A stretch of 64,000 bases of DNA from Methylophilus sp. DW102 (GCF_037076555.1 NZ_AP029023.1:2666001-2730000); one strand, 5' to 3'; shown: positions 9,438-18,692, counted from the stretch's first letter. Made by a program: numbers and translations. Notes: generated by a model from the sequence alone, not told the origin.

Positions 9438-10214
9438 TTGAAACTCGCTACTTGGAATGTTAACTCGCTGACCGTGCGTTTGCCGCATGTGCTGGACTGG
9501 CTCAGTGCGAATCAACCGGATGTACTGTGCTTGCAGGAAACCAAACAGGAAGATAGCAAGTTTCCGTATGCGGCGCTCAAAGAGGCTGGCTACAATGCCG
9601 TGCATAACGGCCAGAAAACCTATAATGGCGTGGCGATCCTAAGCCCGCATGCAATAGAGGCTGTTCACCTGGACTTGCCAGACTATGCTGACACGCAAAA
9701 ACGCATTATTGCGGCCACCATACAAGGCATTCGGGTGATTTGCGCCTATGTCGTCAATGGCCAGGCAGTAGACTCGGACAAATACCATTACAAGCTGGCA
9801 TGGCTTAATGGACTGCAAAGCTGGCTTCAAGCAGAACTGAGTCAACATGAAAAACTGATAGTTCTTGGCGATTACAATATTGCACCAGACGACCGTGACT
9901 GCCACGACCCGCAGGCCTGGCTGGGCCAGGTGCTGGTAAGCCCGGCGGAGCGGGCCGCCTTTCAGCAATTGCTGGCCTTAGGCTTGCATGATAGCTTCAG
10001 GTTGTTTAATGATCAGGCAGGCGAGTTTAGCTGGTGGGATTACCGCATGGCCGCCTTTCGCCGCAATATGGGCATGCGGATTGATCACATTCTCGTCAGC
10101 AACGCCCTCAAACCACACTGCGAAAGCTGTGTGATAGATAAAACACCACGCAAGCTCGAACGCCCCAGCGACCATACGCCCGTGGTGCTGACCCTGGCCA
10201 ACGCAATCCCTTAA
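9438..10214 (+). CDS. xthA: Exodeoxyribonuclease III
   Basis: DNA repair nuclease of the exonuclease III/AP endonuclease family, 258 residues. Motifs: WNVNS at the N terminus, CLQETK with the metal-binding Glu, GDYNIAPDDRD, and the C-terminal RIDHILVS and SDHTPV with the catalytic Asp-His. It starts at TTG 9438, supported by AAGGGG about ten bases upstream; no in-frame ATG precedes it. Its stop overlaps the stop of the convergent coiled-coil gene by four bases. Confidence 0.93.
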   Translation: MKLATWNVNSLTVRLPHVLDWLSANQPDVLCLQETKQEDSKFPYAALKEAGYNAVHNGQKTYNGVAILSPHAIEAVHLDLPDYADTQKRIIAATIQGIRVICAYVVNGQAVDSDKYHYKLAWLNGLQSWLQAELSQHEKLIVLGDYNIAPDDRDCHDPQAWLGQVLVSPAERAAFQQLLALGLHDSFRLFNDQAGEFSWWDYRMAAFRRNMGMRIDHILVSNALKPHCESCVIDKTPRKLERPSDHTPVVLTLANAIP

Positions 10215-11164
10215 ACCGTTGGCATCACAAACTTGATGCCCTGCAACACCTCCAGAATGCGTGACTTAAGCCGTTTGTTCATGTCGCCTTCCATCGCCTG
10301 CAGTTGCATCGCCACCAAGGCAGCGACTTTTTCTTGCATGCTGGCAGCATTGACCGACAAGTCGTCCTGCATGCCCTGCTTGAAGGCCTCCAGTTGTTGT
10401 GCAGACAGTTCGTTAAACACTTGCTGCAACGATTGTTTATAGTCTGCAGCCAGAGTCGCCGCAGCCAGCTCATGGCTGGCGGACAAGCGAGACTTGGCTT
10501 GTTCCTGTAATTGCTGCAAATGCGTCTCCAACGCTGCTTCCAGTTGGCTACGCAATGCCAATACTCTGCTTTCGAGTTCGGTTTGTTGTTGCGCCAACAA
10601 ACTGGCGAGCCGTTCATCCAGCCATTGCTGGCTATTGGCCTCCAACCGCTCAAGCAGTGTTTGTTCGGTAGCGGCAAATGTGGCCTGCTGCGACGCATTC
10701 AGCTGGACCAGCTTATCTTCGACCACCTGCAACTGTTGCTCGGACTGACTTTCCAGCGCCTCGGTAAACGCTTGTTCACGTTGTTGCATCTGCGCGAGCT
10801 GCCCCTCTGTCAGCGCGCTCAGGCGCGCCTCCAAACCGTCCACCTGTTGCTTGCTGACATTGCCCATCGCTTCACGAAAAGCTTGCTCAATCGACTGTAT
10901 GCTTTCGCCGATTTGGGTTTGTGCCTGTGACAACACGGTCTGTTGCAACGCGTTGGCATACTGGGTCAGCCCTTGCTGGTGCTGCGCGAGCGACTCACTG
11001 GACTGCTCGGCCAACTGCGTCGTGATGAGTTGCGTGATCTCAGGCAATAAAGCCTGTTTGAGCTGTGCCACCAGTTCGTTCATGTCTGGCATCACCACCT
11101 CGGCCACTGGCGCCGCAGATTTTTGAACAACTTTGGTTAACACCGGAATTTCTGAAGTTTCCAC
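10211..11164 (-). CDS. Glutamine-rich coiled-coil protein of unknown function
   Basis: A 317-residue protein I do not recognise. It is rich in Gln, Ala, Glu and Leu and is predicted by eye to be almost entirely alpha-helical coiled coil (about residues 25-290), with many QQ-containing heptad-like stretches such as SEQQLQVVEDKLVQLNAS. No signal peptide or membrane segment is visible. It follows holC and pepA on the same strand, 12 bases after holC, so it is probably the last gene of a pepA-holC operon. Possible roles are structural or scaffolding; none can be assigned from sequence. Confidence 0.7.
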   Translation of the reverse strand: METSEIPVLTKVVQKSAAPVAEVVMPDMNELVAQLKQALLPEITQLITTQLAEQSSESLAQHQQGLTQYANALQQTVLSQAQTQIGESIQSIEQAFREAMGNVSKQQVDGLEARLSALTEGQLAQMQQREQAFTEALESQSEQQLQVVEDKLVQLNASQQATFAATEQTLLERLEANSQQWLDERLASLLAQQQTELESRVLALRSQLEAALETHLQQLQEQAKSRLSASHELAAATLAADYKQSLQQVFNELSAQQLEAFKQGMQDDLSVNAASMQEKVAALVAMQLQAMEGDMNKRLKSRILEVLQGIKFVMPTV

Positions 11165-11176
11165 ACACCCTCCCCG

Positions 11177-11605
11177 TTATGCTTGTGACTGCATGGACTT
11201 GATATGCTGAATCTCATAGCCCCGATCACGGTAAAACGCCCAGCGCTGGCGACCAGCCGCTTTTTCAGTTTCGTCTTGCCCAATGATTTCGAACACATGC
11301 CGAAAACGGCTAAAAAACTTGGGCAATGCTGTTTGGCAGTTAAACAATAAATCATCCTGCCGGATCTGCTCAGGCGCCCAGGCAATCTGCACAGGCGTCA
11401 GCGCTGCATGGTCGGCATCGGCGAGCACATGCGGTAAAAAGCCTTCAACCGGCTGCTGCCAAAGCTGAGTACTCAACTGCTCAGCCTGCTGACGATCTGA
11501 CAAATAGACGGTGACACTGCGCTGCCTGGAAAACGCCTGCGATATTAAATGTTGCATCAATGCAGGCGTATCCGGCACATCCGTATAAAAACGAATTTTG
11601 GTCAT
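11177..11605 (-). CDS. holC: DNA polymerase III chi subunit HolC
   Basis: 142-residue chi subunit of the replicative polymerase clamp loader, which contacts single-strand binding protein. Features: N-terminal RFYTDVPDTPALMQHLISQAF, a middle block ending in QDDLLFNCQTALP, and the FSRFRHVFEIIG segment typical of the family, with RQRWAFYRDRGYEIQH at the C terminus. It lies five bases downstream of pepA on the same strand; the pepA-holC pair is the usual proteobacterial arrangement. Confidence 0.9.
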   Translation of the reverse strand: MTKIRFYTDVPDTPALMQHLISQAFSRQRSVTVYLSDRQQAEQLSTQLWQQPVEGFLPHVLADADHAALTPVQIAWAPEQIRQDDLLFNCQTALPKFFSRFRHVFEIIGQDETEKAAGRQRWAFYRDRGYEIQHIKSMQSQA

Positions 11606-11610
11606 GCCTT

Positions 11611-13092
11611 TTATTGTGCGGCTTGCGCCAACAGATAACTCATGAGCAAAGGCACTGGCCGGCCAGTGCCGCCTTTTTCCTTGCCAGATTTCCAGGCAGT
11701 CCCTGCGATATCCAGATGTGCCCAGTCATACTTTTTGGTATAGCGCGACAGGAAGCAGGCGGCAGTAATACTGCCGGCGGCGCGCCCGCCAATATTGGCC
11801 ATGTCTGCAAAATTACTGTCCAGTTGCGCTTGATAGTCATCCCACAGCGGCATTTGCCAGGCACGGTCACCGGCTTGCTCACCCGCCTCCAGCAACGCTT
11901 TGGCCAGCTGGTCATTATTGGCAAACAAGCCACTGACATGATGGCCGAGTGCAATCACGCAGGCACCGGTCAAGGTTGCAATATCAATCACCGCGGCAGG
12001 CTCAAAGCGCTCGGCATAGGTCAAGGCATCACACAGAATCAAACGGCCTTCGGCGTCGGTATTCAATACTTCTATTGTTTGGCCAGACATACTGGTCAAA
12101 ATATCGCCAGGTTTGGTCGCGCGGCCGCTTGGCATATTCTCACAGGTCGGGATCAAGCCAACCACGTTGAGTGGCAGCTTCAACTCACCCAAGGCCTTGA
12201 ACACGCCAAACACGGATGCCGCGCCGCACATGTCATACTTCATCTCATCCATCTCAGCCCCTGGCTTGAGTGAAATGCCGCCAGTATCAAACGTAATGCC
12301 TTTACCCACCAGCACCACCGGTTTTTGCGATTTTTTACCGTGCAAATGCTGCATGACAATAAAGCGCGGCGGCTCTTCGCTGCCACGGGTCACGCCTAAA
12401 AATGAGCCCATATTGAGTTTTTCAATCGCAGCCTGATCCAGCACTTCGACCTTGAAGCCATATTCCTTGGCTAACTTTTCAGCCTGCTTGCCCAAATAGC
12501 TGGGCGTACAGATATTTGGTGGCAAATTGCCCAGATCTTTGGCCAACGCCACGCCCTGGCCAACGCTCTGCCCTTGTTTCAGCCCCAGCTCAGCCTCGGC
12601 TTGTGCGGATTTTTCAAGCAACACGCTGACGGATTGCAGCGGATGCGGCTCCACCGATTTCTCTTTGACCGCATTCACTTTGTAAGTGGCATCGAGCGCC
12701 ACCTCGGCCAAAGCTGCCGTTTTTTGCTGCACACTGACTTTTTTCAACGCAAGCGCGGCAAAGTCAGTGGCGAGATGGTCTACGCCTGCTGGCAACGCTT
12801 TAATCGCGGCGCGGAAACTGGCACGCAATCCTTTGAGATTCAGCTCATCGGCTTTACCCAGGCCGACCAGCAGCACCCTGGGCGCCGCGACGCCTGCCAA
12901 CTGGCGCAACATCAGAGTGGTACCAGCCTTACCTTCCATATCGCCAGACTTGACGGCCGCCGAGATGGCTTTCTCAGTGGCGCCATCCAGCAGCTTGGCT
13001 AAATCGCTGAGTTTACGGCCTTCAAAAATGCCCACCAGCAAGCAATCTGTACGCAATTTTTCCGGGGAAGTGCTTTTTATGCTAAATTCCAT
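11611..13092 (-). CDS. pepA: Leucyl aminopeptidase PepA (M17)
   Basis: Cytosolic dinuclear-metal aminopeptidase, about 493 residues. The M17 signature NTDAEGRL is present, together with [15 protein letters not shown] and the [12 protein letters not shown] block that carry metal and catalytic residues. I placed the start at 13092 because AAGGAT precedes this ATG and the protein then begins MEFSIKS; an upstream ATG at 13113 is in frame. It is the first gene of pepA-holC-coiled-coil and is divergent from lptF, 88 bases apart. In some bacteria PepA also binds DNA; nothing here tests that. Confidence 0.95.
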   Translation of the reverse strand: MEFSIKSTSPEKLRTDCLLVGIFEGRKLSDLAKLLDGATEKAISAAVKSGDMEGKAGTTLMLRQLAGVAAPRVLLVGLGKADELNLKGLRASFRAAIKALPAGVDHLATDFAALALKKVSVQQKTAALAEVALDATYKVNAVKEKSVEPHPLQSVSVLLEKSAQAEAELGLKQGQSVGQGVALAKDLGNLPPNICTPSYLGKQAEKLAKEYGFKVEVLDQAAIEKLNMGSFLGVTRGSEEPPRFIVMQHLHGKKSQKPVVLVGKGITFDTGGISLKPGAEMDEMKYDMCGAASVFGVFKALGELKLPLNVVGLIPTCENMPSGRATKPGDILTSMSGQTIEVLNTDAEGRLILCDALTYAERFEPAAVIDIATLTGACVIALGHHVSGLFANNDQLAKALLEAGEQAGDRAWQMPLWDDYQAQLDSNFADMANIGGRAAGSITAACFLSRYTKKYDWAHLDIAGTAWKSGKEKGGTGRPVPLLMSYLLAQAAQ

Positions 13093-13180
13093 CTTTATCC
13101 TTTTTGGTTCCATGCAACTAGCTTAAGTGATGGTTGTATTATCTAGTGTTTTATGCTGATTTCAAAGCGGTGCATTTAAA

Positions 13181-14290
13181 TTGAAAATTTTCAAACGTGC
13201 ATTGTCTGCAGAGCTCATGTCTTCTGCCTCTGCCATCTTCCTGATTATCCTCGGCATCGTTGTCGCTCAGCGCGCTGGCAATATCGTACGCCAGGTCTCC
13301 AGAGGCATTTTACCTAACGATGCCATTGGCACCATCCTGACCTTTAGCCTGGTGCAATTCATGCCCATGATGATGTCGCTCGCCGTTTTTCTGGCCGTGC
13401 TATTGACGCTGACACGCTGGCACCGCGACTCAGAAATGGTGATCTGGATGTCCGCAGGGCTGAGTTTAAGACAATGGGTCTTGCCTATCATGCGGTTTCT
13501 GGCGCCGATTGTGCTCATCATCAGTCTGTTCAGCCTGATAATTATGCCTTGGGCCAGTGGCAAGGCTGACAGCTACCGCGAGCAGCTCAAAAAACGGGAT
13601 GAACTGTCATCAATCAGCCCCGGGACCTTTAAGGAGTCGAGCGCGGGCGATCGCATTTACTTTATTGAGAGCTTTGACAAGCTTGGCTACGAAGTCAAAA
13701 ACGTGTTCGTCCAATCCAAACAAAACGGCAAAATTGGCATTATTACTGCGAATCGTGGCAGCCGCTACAAAGCCAGCAACGGTGATAATTTTTTACGGCT
13801 GGAACATGGCCGACGCTATGAAACCACGCCCAACAGTCTGGAGGTCATGACCACAGAGTTTGAGCGCTATGATATCCGGGTCGAAGCCAAAGAGACTGCG
13901 CCCGCCACCACCACCGCGCAGATTAAGTCCACGCAATCGCTGCTGAGCGATGCCAGCGCCGCAGACCATGCCGAGCTGCACTGGCGCATGGCGATTCCGA
14001 TCTCAACCATCGTCATGGTCCTGCTTGCCATCCCGCTCAGTTTTGTCGATCCACGCGCAGGCCGCTCGCTCAACATCATGTTTGCGATCCTGATCTTTAT
14101 CATCTACAACAACCTGCTCAGCATTTTTCAGGCCTGGATTACGCAAGGAAAAATCTCGGTACTGGTGGGATTGTGGCCCGTGCATCTGAGTTTTATCCTG
14201 CTCGGCTGGTATCTTTACCACCGACGCAAACATCTGAAACCGTTGATGCCGGGCTGGCTCAAACGCACTCCAAAAATCGCTAAGCCATGA
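13181..14290 (+). CDS. lptF: LPS export permease LptF
   Basis: Inner-membrane permease subunit of the LptB2FG transporter that extracts lipopolysaccharide for transport to the outer membrane. 369 residues with the family layout: three N-terminal membrane segments, a periplasmic beta-jellyroll region (about 125-270), and three C-terminal membrane helices starting near WRMAIPIST. It starts at TTG 13181 giving MKIFKRALSAEL, the usual N terminus; the ribosome site is weak. The stop overlaps the lptG start by four bases, so the two are translationally coupled. Confidence 0.92.
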   Translation: MKIFKRALSAELMSSASAIFLIILGIVVAQRAGNIVRQVSRGILPNDAIGTILTFSLVQFMPMMMSLAVFLAVLLTLTRWHRDSEMVIWMSAGLSLRQWVLPIMRFLAPIVLIISLFSLIIMPWASGKADSYREQLKKRDELSSISPGTFKESSAGDRIYFIESFDKLGYEVKNVFVQSKQNGKIGIITANRGSRYKASNGDNFLRLEHGRRYETTPNSLEVMTTEFERYDIRVEAKETAPATTTAQIKSTQSLLSDASAADHAELHWRMAIPISTIVMVLLAIPLSFVDPRAGRSLNIMFAILIFIIYNNLLSIFQAWITQGKISVLVGLWPVHLSFILLGWYLYHRRKHLKPLMPGWLKRTPKIAKP

Positions 14291-15381
14291 CCCTGACCCG
14301 TTTAAACCGTTATTTCTGGCAAGAGATCAGCTTCAGCATCATGCTGGTGCTGTTGGGCCTGCTTGCCATGTTTTCGTTCTTTGACCTGCTACAGGAGCTG
14401 GACAGCCTGGGACGAGGTCACTATGGCATCAACAGCATGCTCACCTATGTCGCCCTCAGTATCCCTGGCCATATATATGAGGTGGCACCAGTCGCCGTGT
14501 TGCTGGGCATCGTTTACACCTTGGGCGCGATGGCCGGGAACTCGGAGCTGATTGTCATGCGCACCAGCGGCATTTCATTGCAATCGATTGCCATGATTCT
14601 GCTTAAAATCGGCCTAGTGTTTGCATTTGTGACCTTTCTGATTGGCGAGATCATTGCACCCATCAGTGAAAAACTGGCGCAGCGCATCCGTATTCAAGCC
14701 ACTGATTCCGTCGTCGCGCAGGACTTTCAATCCGGCCTCTGGATTAAAGACGGCAGCAGTTTTGTCAATGTCAGCTCGGTCATGCCAGACACCAGCCTGG
14801 TCGATATCCGCATTTATGATTTCGACCCCCAGTTTAAGTTAAAGCACATCAGCCATGCAGAGAAAGGCTACTTTCAGGATGACCACTGGGTGCTGTCTAA
14901 CGTCACCCAGACCAATATCAATCACAGCAAACAGATTCAGGATAACTCGATCACCTCACAGTTTTTCAAGCAGACGCGCTGGGAGTCACTGATCCGGCCA
15001 GAACTGTTGAATGTGCTGCTGGTATTGCCAGAAAAAATGTCGGCCTGGAACCTGTATAGCTTCATTCAATACTTACATCAAAATGGACAACGCAGTACCC
15101 GCTATCAGGTCGCACTGTGGGCTAAGCTGGTCTATCCACTGGCCTGTTTGGTGATGGTGGTACTGGCCTTACCATTTGGCTTTTTGCAACAGCGTGCCGG
15201 TGGCATCAGCGCCAAAATCTTTGCCGGTATTTTTCTGGGCGTGGTCTACCAGATCATGAACCGCGTGTTCGTGCATTTGGGTGTGCTCAATGACTGGCCA
15301 CCGCTGGTGAGTGCCATCAGCCCGACGCTACTGTTTTTGCTGGTCGGCCTGGGCATGCTTTACTACGTAGAGCGGCGTTAA
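14287..15381 (+). CDS. lptG: LPS export permease LptG
   Basis: Partner permease of LptF in the LPS exporter. 364 residues: N-terminal segment LNRYFWQEISFSIMLVLLGL, the conserved region EVAPVAVLLGIVYTLGAMAGNSE (family block around residues 59-82), a periplasmic domain, and three C-terminal helices with ALPFGFLQQRAGG. It overlaps lptF by four bases. The gene ends 18 bases before the stop of a convergent RDD gene. Confidence 0.92.
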   Translation: MTLTRLNRYFWQEISFSIMLVLLGLLAMFSFFDLLQELDSLGRGHYGINSMLTYVALSIPGHIYEVAPVAVLLGIVYTLGAMAGNSELIVMRTSGISLQSIAMILLKIGLVFAFVTFLIGEIIAPISEKLAQRIRIQATDSVVAQDFQSGLWIKDGSSFVNVSSVMPDTSLVDIRIYDFDPQFKLKHISHAEKGYFQDDHWVLSNVTQTNINHSKQIQDNSITSQFFKQTRWESLIRPELLNVLLVLPEKMSAWNLYSFIQYLHQNGQRSTRYQVALWAKLVYPLACLVMVVLALPFGFLQQRAGGISAKIFAGIFLGVVYQIMNRVFVHLGVLNDWPPLVSAISPTLLFLLVGLGMLYYVERR

Positions 15382-15399
15382 AACGCGCCTGACTCGTGC

Positions 15400-15801
15400 T
15401 TATGTGATGCGGATTATCCGCGTGCCTAGCAGCCGGTCATGCAAAAACTGCTGCTCGCGATCCAGTACTGCCCACCACAATGTCAGCCCAGCCGGGAGCA
15501 ACAACAGTGTTGCCACCCCATAGCGCAGCAAAGCCACGCGCCAGTCCAGCAAACGGCCCTCGGCATCTACCACTTTCAGCTTCCAGGTCTGGCTGGCCAG
15601 CGTTTGGCCGGTCACCACCCAACAGCGCACAAAGTAAGCGCCTATCGACAGCCACAACAGCATCTGCAAACCTAAACGCCGCCAGCCATGACTGGCATCC
15701 CCCACCACCAGCACATAAGCGGCGGTCAGTGCCAAGGCCAAGGCCAGCATCAACAAGGCTTCATAAATCACGGCCAGATATCGTTTAATTAAATATTTCA
15801 T
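15400..15801 (-). CDS. RDD-family membrane protein
   Basis: Small inner-membrane protein (about 133 residues from the ATG at 15801) with three to four hydrophobic segments and RDD-domain features: GQTLASQTWKLKVVDAEGR and the C-terminal DREQQFLHDRLLGTRII. The function of most RDD proteins is unknown; some are ion or solute transporters. The longer frame starting at 15843 crosses a terminator hairpin, so the internal ATG (MKYLIKRYLAVIYEAL) is preferred. Confidence 0.75.
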   Translation of the reverse strand: MKYLIKRYLAVIYEALLMLALALALTAAYVLVVGDASHGWRRLGLQMLLWLSIGAYFVRCWVVTGQTLASQTWKLKVVDAEGRLLDWRVALLRYGVATLLLLPAGLTLWWAVLDREQQFLHDRLLGTRIIRIT

Positions 15802-15830
15802 TGCGCGTCTGCCCACTTTCGCCGGATAAC

Positions 15831-15851
15831 AAAAACCCCGCACATGCGGGG
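15831..15851 (-). terminator. Terminator after the Fae-like gene
   Basis: CCCCGC and GCGGGG enclose a four-base loop. On the minus strand the hairpin is followed by a run of T (AAAAA at 15831-15835 on the plus strand). It lies downstream of the Fae paralogue and just upstream of the RDD gene. Confidence 0.85.
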
Positions 15852-15885
15852 CCTATCTCACACAGGATAAACGGGGGATCCTGAC

Positions 15886-16428
15886 TTATTTCTGATCCCA
15901 GCTATCTTCCCACATGCAGTGCTTGATTTTGTGACGGTTAGCAATCAGCTCATCAATGCTAGGCTCGTCGTTCAACGCGCGTTTCAAGGCCAGCTTGATC
16001 GCTTCGTAGTTGTTTTTGTACAGATCGGCTTTGTCCAGATTGGCTTCTTTGGCACAGCCCGGATCAATCCACAGCAAGGCAATAATGCACAGATCATTGA
16101 CCAGCTCTTTAGGAACAATGCCTTCGATCACTGCATCGGTAATGCCATCAGCCACACCGGCTTGCACCACACCACCGAACAGTTCGATATTCAAGGAGTC
16201 TTTCAAGGTGACTTTTGGCACCATCATGGTCGCTGGGCGCACCATCTGGTTGATGTCACGCACGGCAAACATGGCTGTGTGGCCTTTGGTTTGCGCCATC
16301 ATGTTCGCGAAAGCCGTACCCACTGGGCCGTCCACGGCACCGATCACGATTTCTGGCATCGCGGCAGTCACGTCCTTGCCTTCGGAAAACACGGTAGCTT
16401 CACCCGCTTTAAATACGATTTTTGACAT
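15886..16428 (-). CDS. Divergent formaldehyde-activating enzyme paralogue (Fae-like)
   Basis: 180 residues, slightly longer than canonical Fae (about 170). Fae condenses formaldehyde with tetrahydromethanopterin in methylotrophs. The fold-defining pattern is present: EIVIGAVDGPVGTAFANMM matches the canonical DLIIG-PRGSPAETAF region, NNYEAIKLALKRALNDEPS matches KYNYEATKLSIQRAVNGEP. The position aligned with the proposed catalytic His17 of Methylorubrum Fae is Met24 here (AAMPEIVIG). It is therefore probably one of the Fae homologues (Fae2/Fae3 type) rather than the main enzyme. AAAGGAAT precedes the ATG at 16428, and a terminator follows. Standard Fae activity is doubtful. Confidence 0.85.
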   Translation of the reverse strand: MSKIVFKAGEATVFSEGKDVTAAMPEIVIGAVDGPVGTAFANMMAQTKGHTAMFAVRDINQMVRPATMMVPKVTLKDSLNIELFGGVVQAGVADGITDAVIEGIVPKELVNDLCIIALLWIDPGCAKEANLDKADLYKNNYEAIKLALKRALNDEPSIDELIANRHKIKHCMWEDSWDQK

Positions 16429-16475
16429 GAGAATTCCTTTGTATGTCTGGATGTTGGAGAAAATTCAAACCGTGA

Positions 16476-16916
16476 TTATATCAGTTCAAGCTGCATATCG
16501 ACATGCAGGATATTGGCATCCAGATACGGCTCGCTGCAAACAACAAACCCGGCTTGCTCATAAAAACCAATTGCATGCCTCTGCGCCGACAAGCGCACAT
16601 CGCTGAGCTCCCATTGCCGACAGATCTGTATTGCCTGCAACAGCATGGCCTCGCCAATTCCTCGCCGCCGCCATGCGGGCAATACCGCCATGCGGCCTAT
16701 ATAGCCCCCGGGCAGAACGCGGGCGCACGCCACGGCATCATGCGCGTAATGCGCTAACAGATGCACTGCAGTGTCATCCGCAGCATCCCACTCCAGCGCT
16801 TCGGGCACCTGTTGTTCATCTATGAAGACCTGTTGCCGTATCCGGCTACAGTCTGCCCATAAAGGATCTTGCTTACTCAGTGTACTGATTCGGAGCTCAA
16901 CGCGCTTTACAGACAT
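16476..16916 (-). CDS. GNAT-family N-acetyltransferase
   Basis: About 146 residues with the acetyl-CoA binding pattern IGRMAVLPAWRRRGIGEAML (R-R-G-I-G) and a C-terminal HAIGFYEQAGF segment typical of ElaA/GNAT proteins. The acceptor substrate is unknown. ATG 16916 has GGAGA upstream and gives MSVKRVELRIS; a longer frame to 16949 is less likely. It is transcribed ahead of the Fae-like gene with about 47 bases between them, so co-transcription is possible. Confidence 0.8.
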   Translation of the reverse strand: MSVKRVELRISTLSKQDPLWADCSRIRQQVFIDEQQVPEALEWDAADDTAVHLLAHYAHDAVACARVLPGGYIGRMAVLPAWRRRGIGEAMLLQAIQICRQWELSDVRLSAQRHAIGFYEQAGFVVCSEPYLDANILHVDMQLELI

Positions 16917-17000
16917 GACAGTCTCCAGAGCAAATATTGCAATTGTCACAGCCCGCAGGCATCATACATCCTTTATTAAAACAGGATTTGAGGAAAAGTT

Positions 17001-17381
17001 ATGTGTCGTTTTCAAACCGCAGCGGCCAGAATTTTACTGGGGCTGGTGTTTTTTGGGGTGGTGATTTTAAAGCTGATGGCCATTTTAAATACGCCTGATG
17101 GTTATCTGCAATACCAAATGATGTTAGGGCAATTTGGCCTGCCAGCCGTCTTTGCACCACTGCTGATTTTCATTCAGTTTGTGTTTGGCCTGTTGCTGAT
17201 CGTGGGGTACAAAACCCAACTCTCTGCGCGCGTTTTAGGCGTGTTGGCGGTATTTATGGCACTGGTGCTGGGCCAGGCTTCGCTGGACGCGTTTTTTGCC
17301 TACCTGGGCATCGCCGGTGGCATGTGGTTGTTGAGTATTTATCCGCAAACTGCTTGCAGTCTGGATAACCGCAAAAAATAA
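17001..17381 (+). CDS. DoxX-family membrane protein
   Basis: 126-residue inner-membrane protein with four hydrophobic segments and DoxX-like features (ARILLGLVFFGVVILKLM at the N terminus, then FGLPAVFAPLLIFIQFVFGLLL in the middle as the second hairpin). Function unknown; DoxX proteins are often linked to redox or thiosulfate metabolism. GAGGAAAAG precedes the ATG at 17001. A bidirectional terminator follows. Confidence 0.7.
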   Translation: MCRFQTAAARILLGLVFFGVVILKLMAILNTPDGYLQYQMMLGQFGLPAVFAPLLIFIQFVFGLLLIVGYKTQLSARVLGVLAVFMALVLGQASLDAFFAYLGIAGGMWLLSIYPQTACSLDNRKK

Positions 17382-17394
17382 ACGATTCAGTCGT

Positions 17395-17423
17395 AAAAAG
17401 CCGGGTTAGCCCGGCTTTTTTTA
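17395..17423. terminator. Bidirectional terminator between DoxX gene and ntrX
   Basis: AAAAAGCCGGG and CCCGGCTTTTTTT are complementary around a short TTAG-like loop, giving A-run and T-run tails on both strands. It can stop the rightward DoxX transcript and the leftward ntrYX transcript; its right arm tail touches the ntrX stop codon. Confidence 0.85.
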
Positions 17424-18683
17424 TCCCTTGATTTTGATCCCCAGCTGTTTGAGCTTGCGATAGAGGTGTGTCCGCTCCAGCCCCGAAATTTCTGACAACC
17501 GGCTCATATTATTTTTGACCAGCCGCATGTGGTACTGGAAGTAAAAACGCTCAAAGTCATCGCGCGCTTCACGCAAGGGCTGATCCAGATTAAGCGGCAT
17601 ATGCTGCTCGGACGACTCGCCGCGCTGTCCTTGAAAATTGGCCAGAACACGCTGCACATCGGTCTGGGTAATGCTTTCACCCAAACTCGTCATGAGCAGG
17701 TTCTGTACCACGGACTCCAGCTCGTCCAAATCACCTGGCCAGTCAGCATTGCGCAGCGCATTCAGCGCCGCCACATCAAACGCCTTGTAGTCAATCTTGC
17801 TGGCTTCAACCATCAGGGTCGCCATCGCATTGACCAGATCGGGAATATCCTCTTTGTGCTCATCCAGGCAAGGCACCTTCACCGCTGACCCGGCCAGCGT
17901 TTGCAGCAAGGCCTGCTCCAGCATGGCTTTTTCAATCAGTTGCGGCAAGCCATGCTCACTGGCGCAAATCACGCGTACCCCGTATTTTTCGGATTTATTG
18001 ATGAGCAGGTGCAGGCCTTTTTGTTCGGTCTTGCCCAGTCTGGTGACTTCATCGACAAACACCACGCCTTCACGGGCCTGCTCGAGAATTTCCATCGGTG
18101 CGGTGACCAGCTTCTCATACTCGGTCAAGGCCACCCACGGCGTATTCTGCGGACGCAAAAACTTGGCGCACAATGGCACGCTGCCACCTTTTTTACCAAT
18201 CAGGAACAAGGTGTTTTTATGGCGCGCCAGCTGCTCCAAGCGCTGCTTGAGCTCCTGAATGACGGCACTTTTGCCAAAGCTGGACAGGTTAATTTCGGTA
18301 TGCGCCAGATGCTCGGTATGTTTGATCGCTGCGCCTACGGTTTTGAGCAGCTTTTGCAAGGCAATCGGTTTTTCGAGGAAGTCGAACGCTCCGAGTCGAG
18401 TGGCCTCGACCGCGGTATCTATGGTGCCATGCCCTGACATCATGATCACCGGCATGGTCAGCAAGCCGGCATTGGCCCATTCTTTAAGCAGGCTGATGCC
18501 ATCGCAATCGGGCATCCAGATGTCAAGCAACACCAGATCCGGTCGCTGCTTGAGCCGCTCGTCCCTGGCAATTTGTGCATTTTCTGCCAGGCGCACGACG
18601 TGCCCCTCATCCCGCAAGATATCGCTTAATAACTCCCTGATGCCGATTTCATCATCGACGACCAAAATATTACGTGAAGCCAT
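17421..18683 (-). CDS. ntrX: NtrX-like response regulator with degenerate AAA+ domain
   Basis: 420-residue response regulator paired with NtrY. The receiver domain is intact, with the phosphoacceptor Asp54 in VLLDIWMPD and the KP pair (FLEKPIAL). The central region corresponds to a sigma-54 activator ATPase but is eroded: the Walker A position reads GKKGGSV in place of GxxGTGKE, and no GAFTGA loop is found, while a Walker-B-like VVFVDEV remains. The C terminus has a Fis-type helix-turn-helix (MSRLSEISGLERTHLYRKL). It should not activate sigma-54 promoters and may act as a direct DNA-binding regulator. It follows ntrY by nine bases. Confidence 0.88.
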   Translation of the reverse strand: MASRNILVVDDEIGIRELLSDILRDEGHVVRLAENAQIARDERLKQRPDLVLLDIWMPDCDGISLLKEWANAGLLTMPVIMMSGHGTIDTAVEATRLGAFDFLEKPIALQKLLKTVGAAIKHTEHLAHTEINLSSFGKSAVIQELKQRLEQLARHKNTLFLIGKKGGSVPLCAKFLRPQNTPWVALTEYEKLVTAPMEILEQAREGVVFVDEVTRLGKTEQKGLHLLINKSEKYGVRVICASEHGLPQLIEKAMLEQALLQTLAGSAVKVPCLDEHKEDIPDLVNAMATLMVEASKIDYKAFDVAALNALRNADWPGDLDELESVVQNLLMTSLGESITQTDVQRVLANFQGQRGESSEQHMPLNLDQPLREARDDFERFYFQYHMRLVKNNMSRLSEISGLERTHLYRKLKQLGIKIKG

Positions 18684-18692
18684 GGTACTTCC

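Noticed and set aside
11560..12273. 237-residue open frame opposite pepA
   Set aside because: Fully antisense to pepA and holC, with no recognisable domain or ribosome site.
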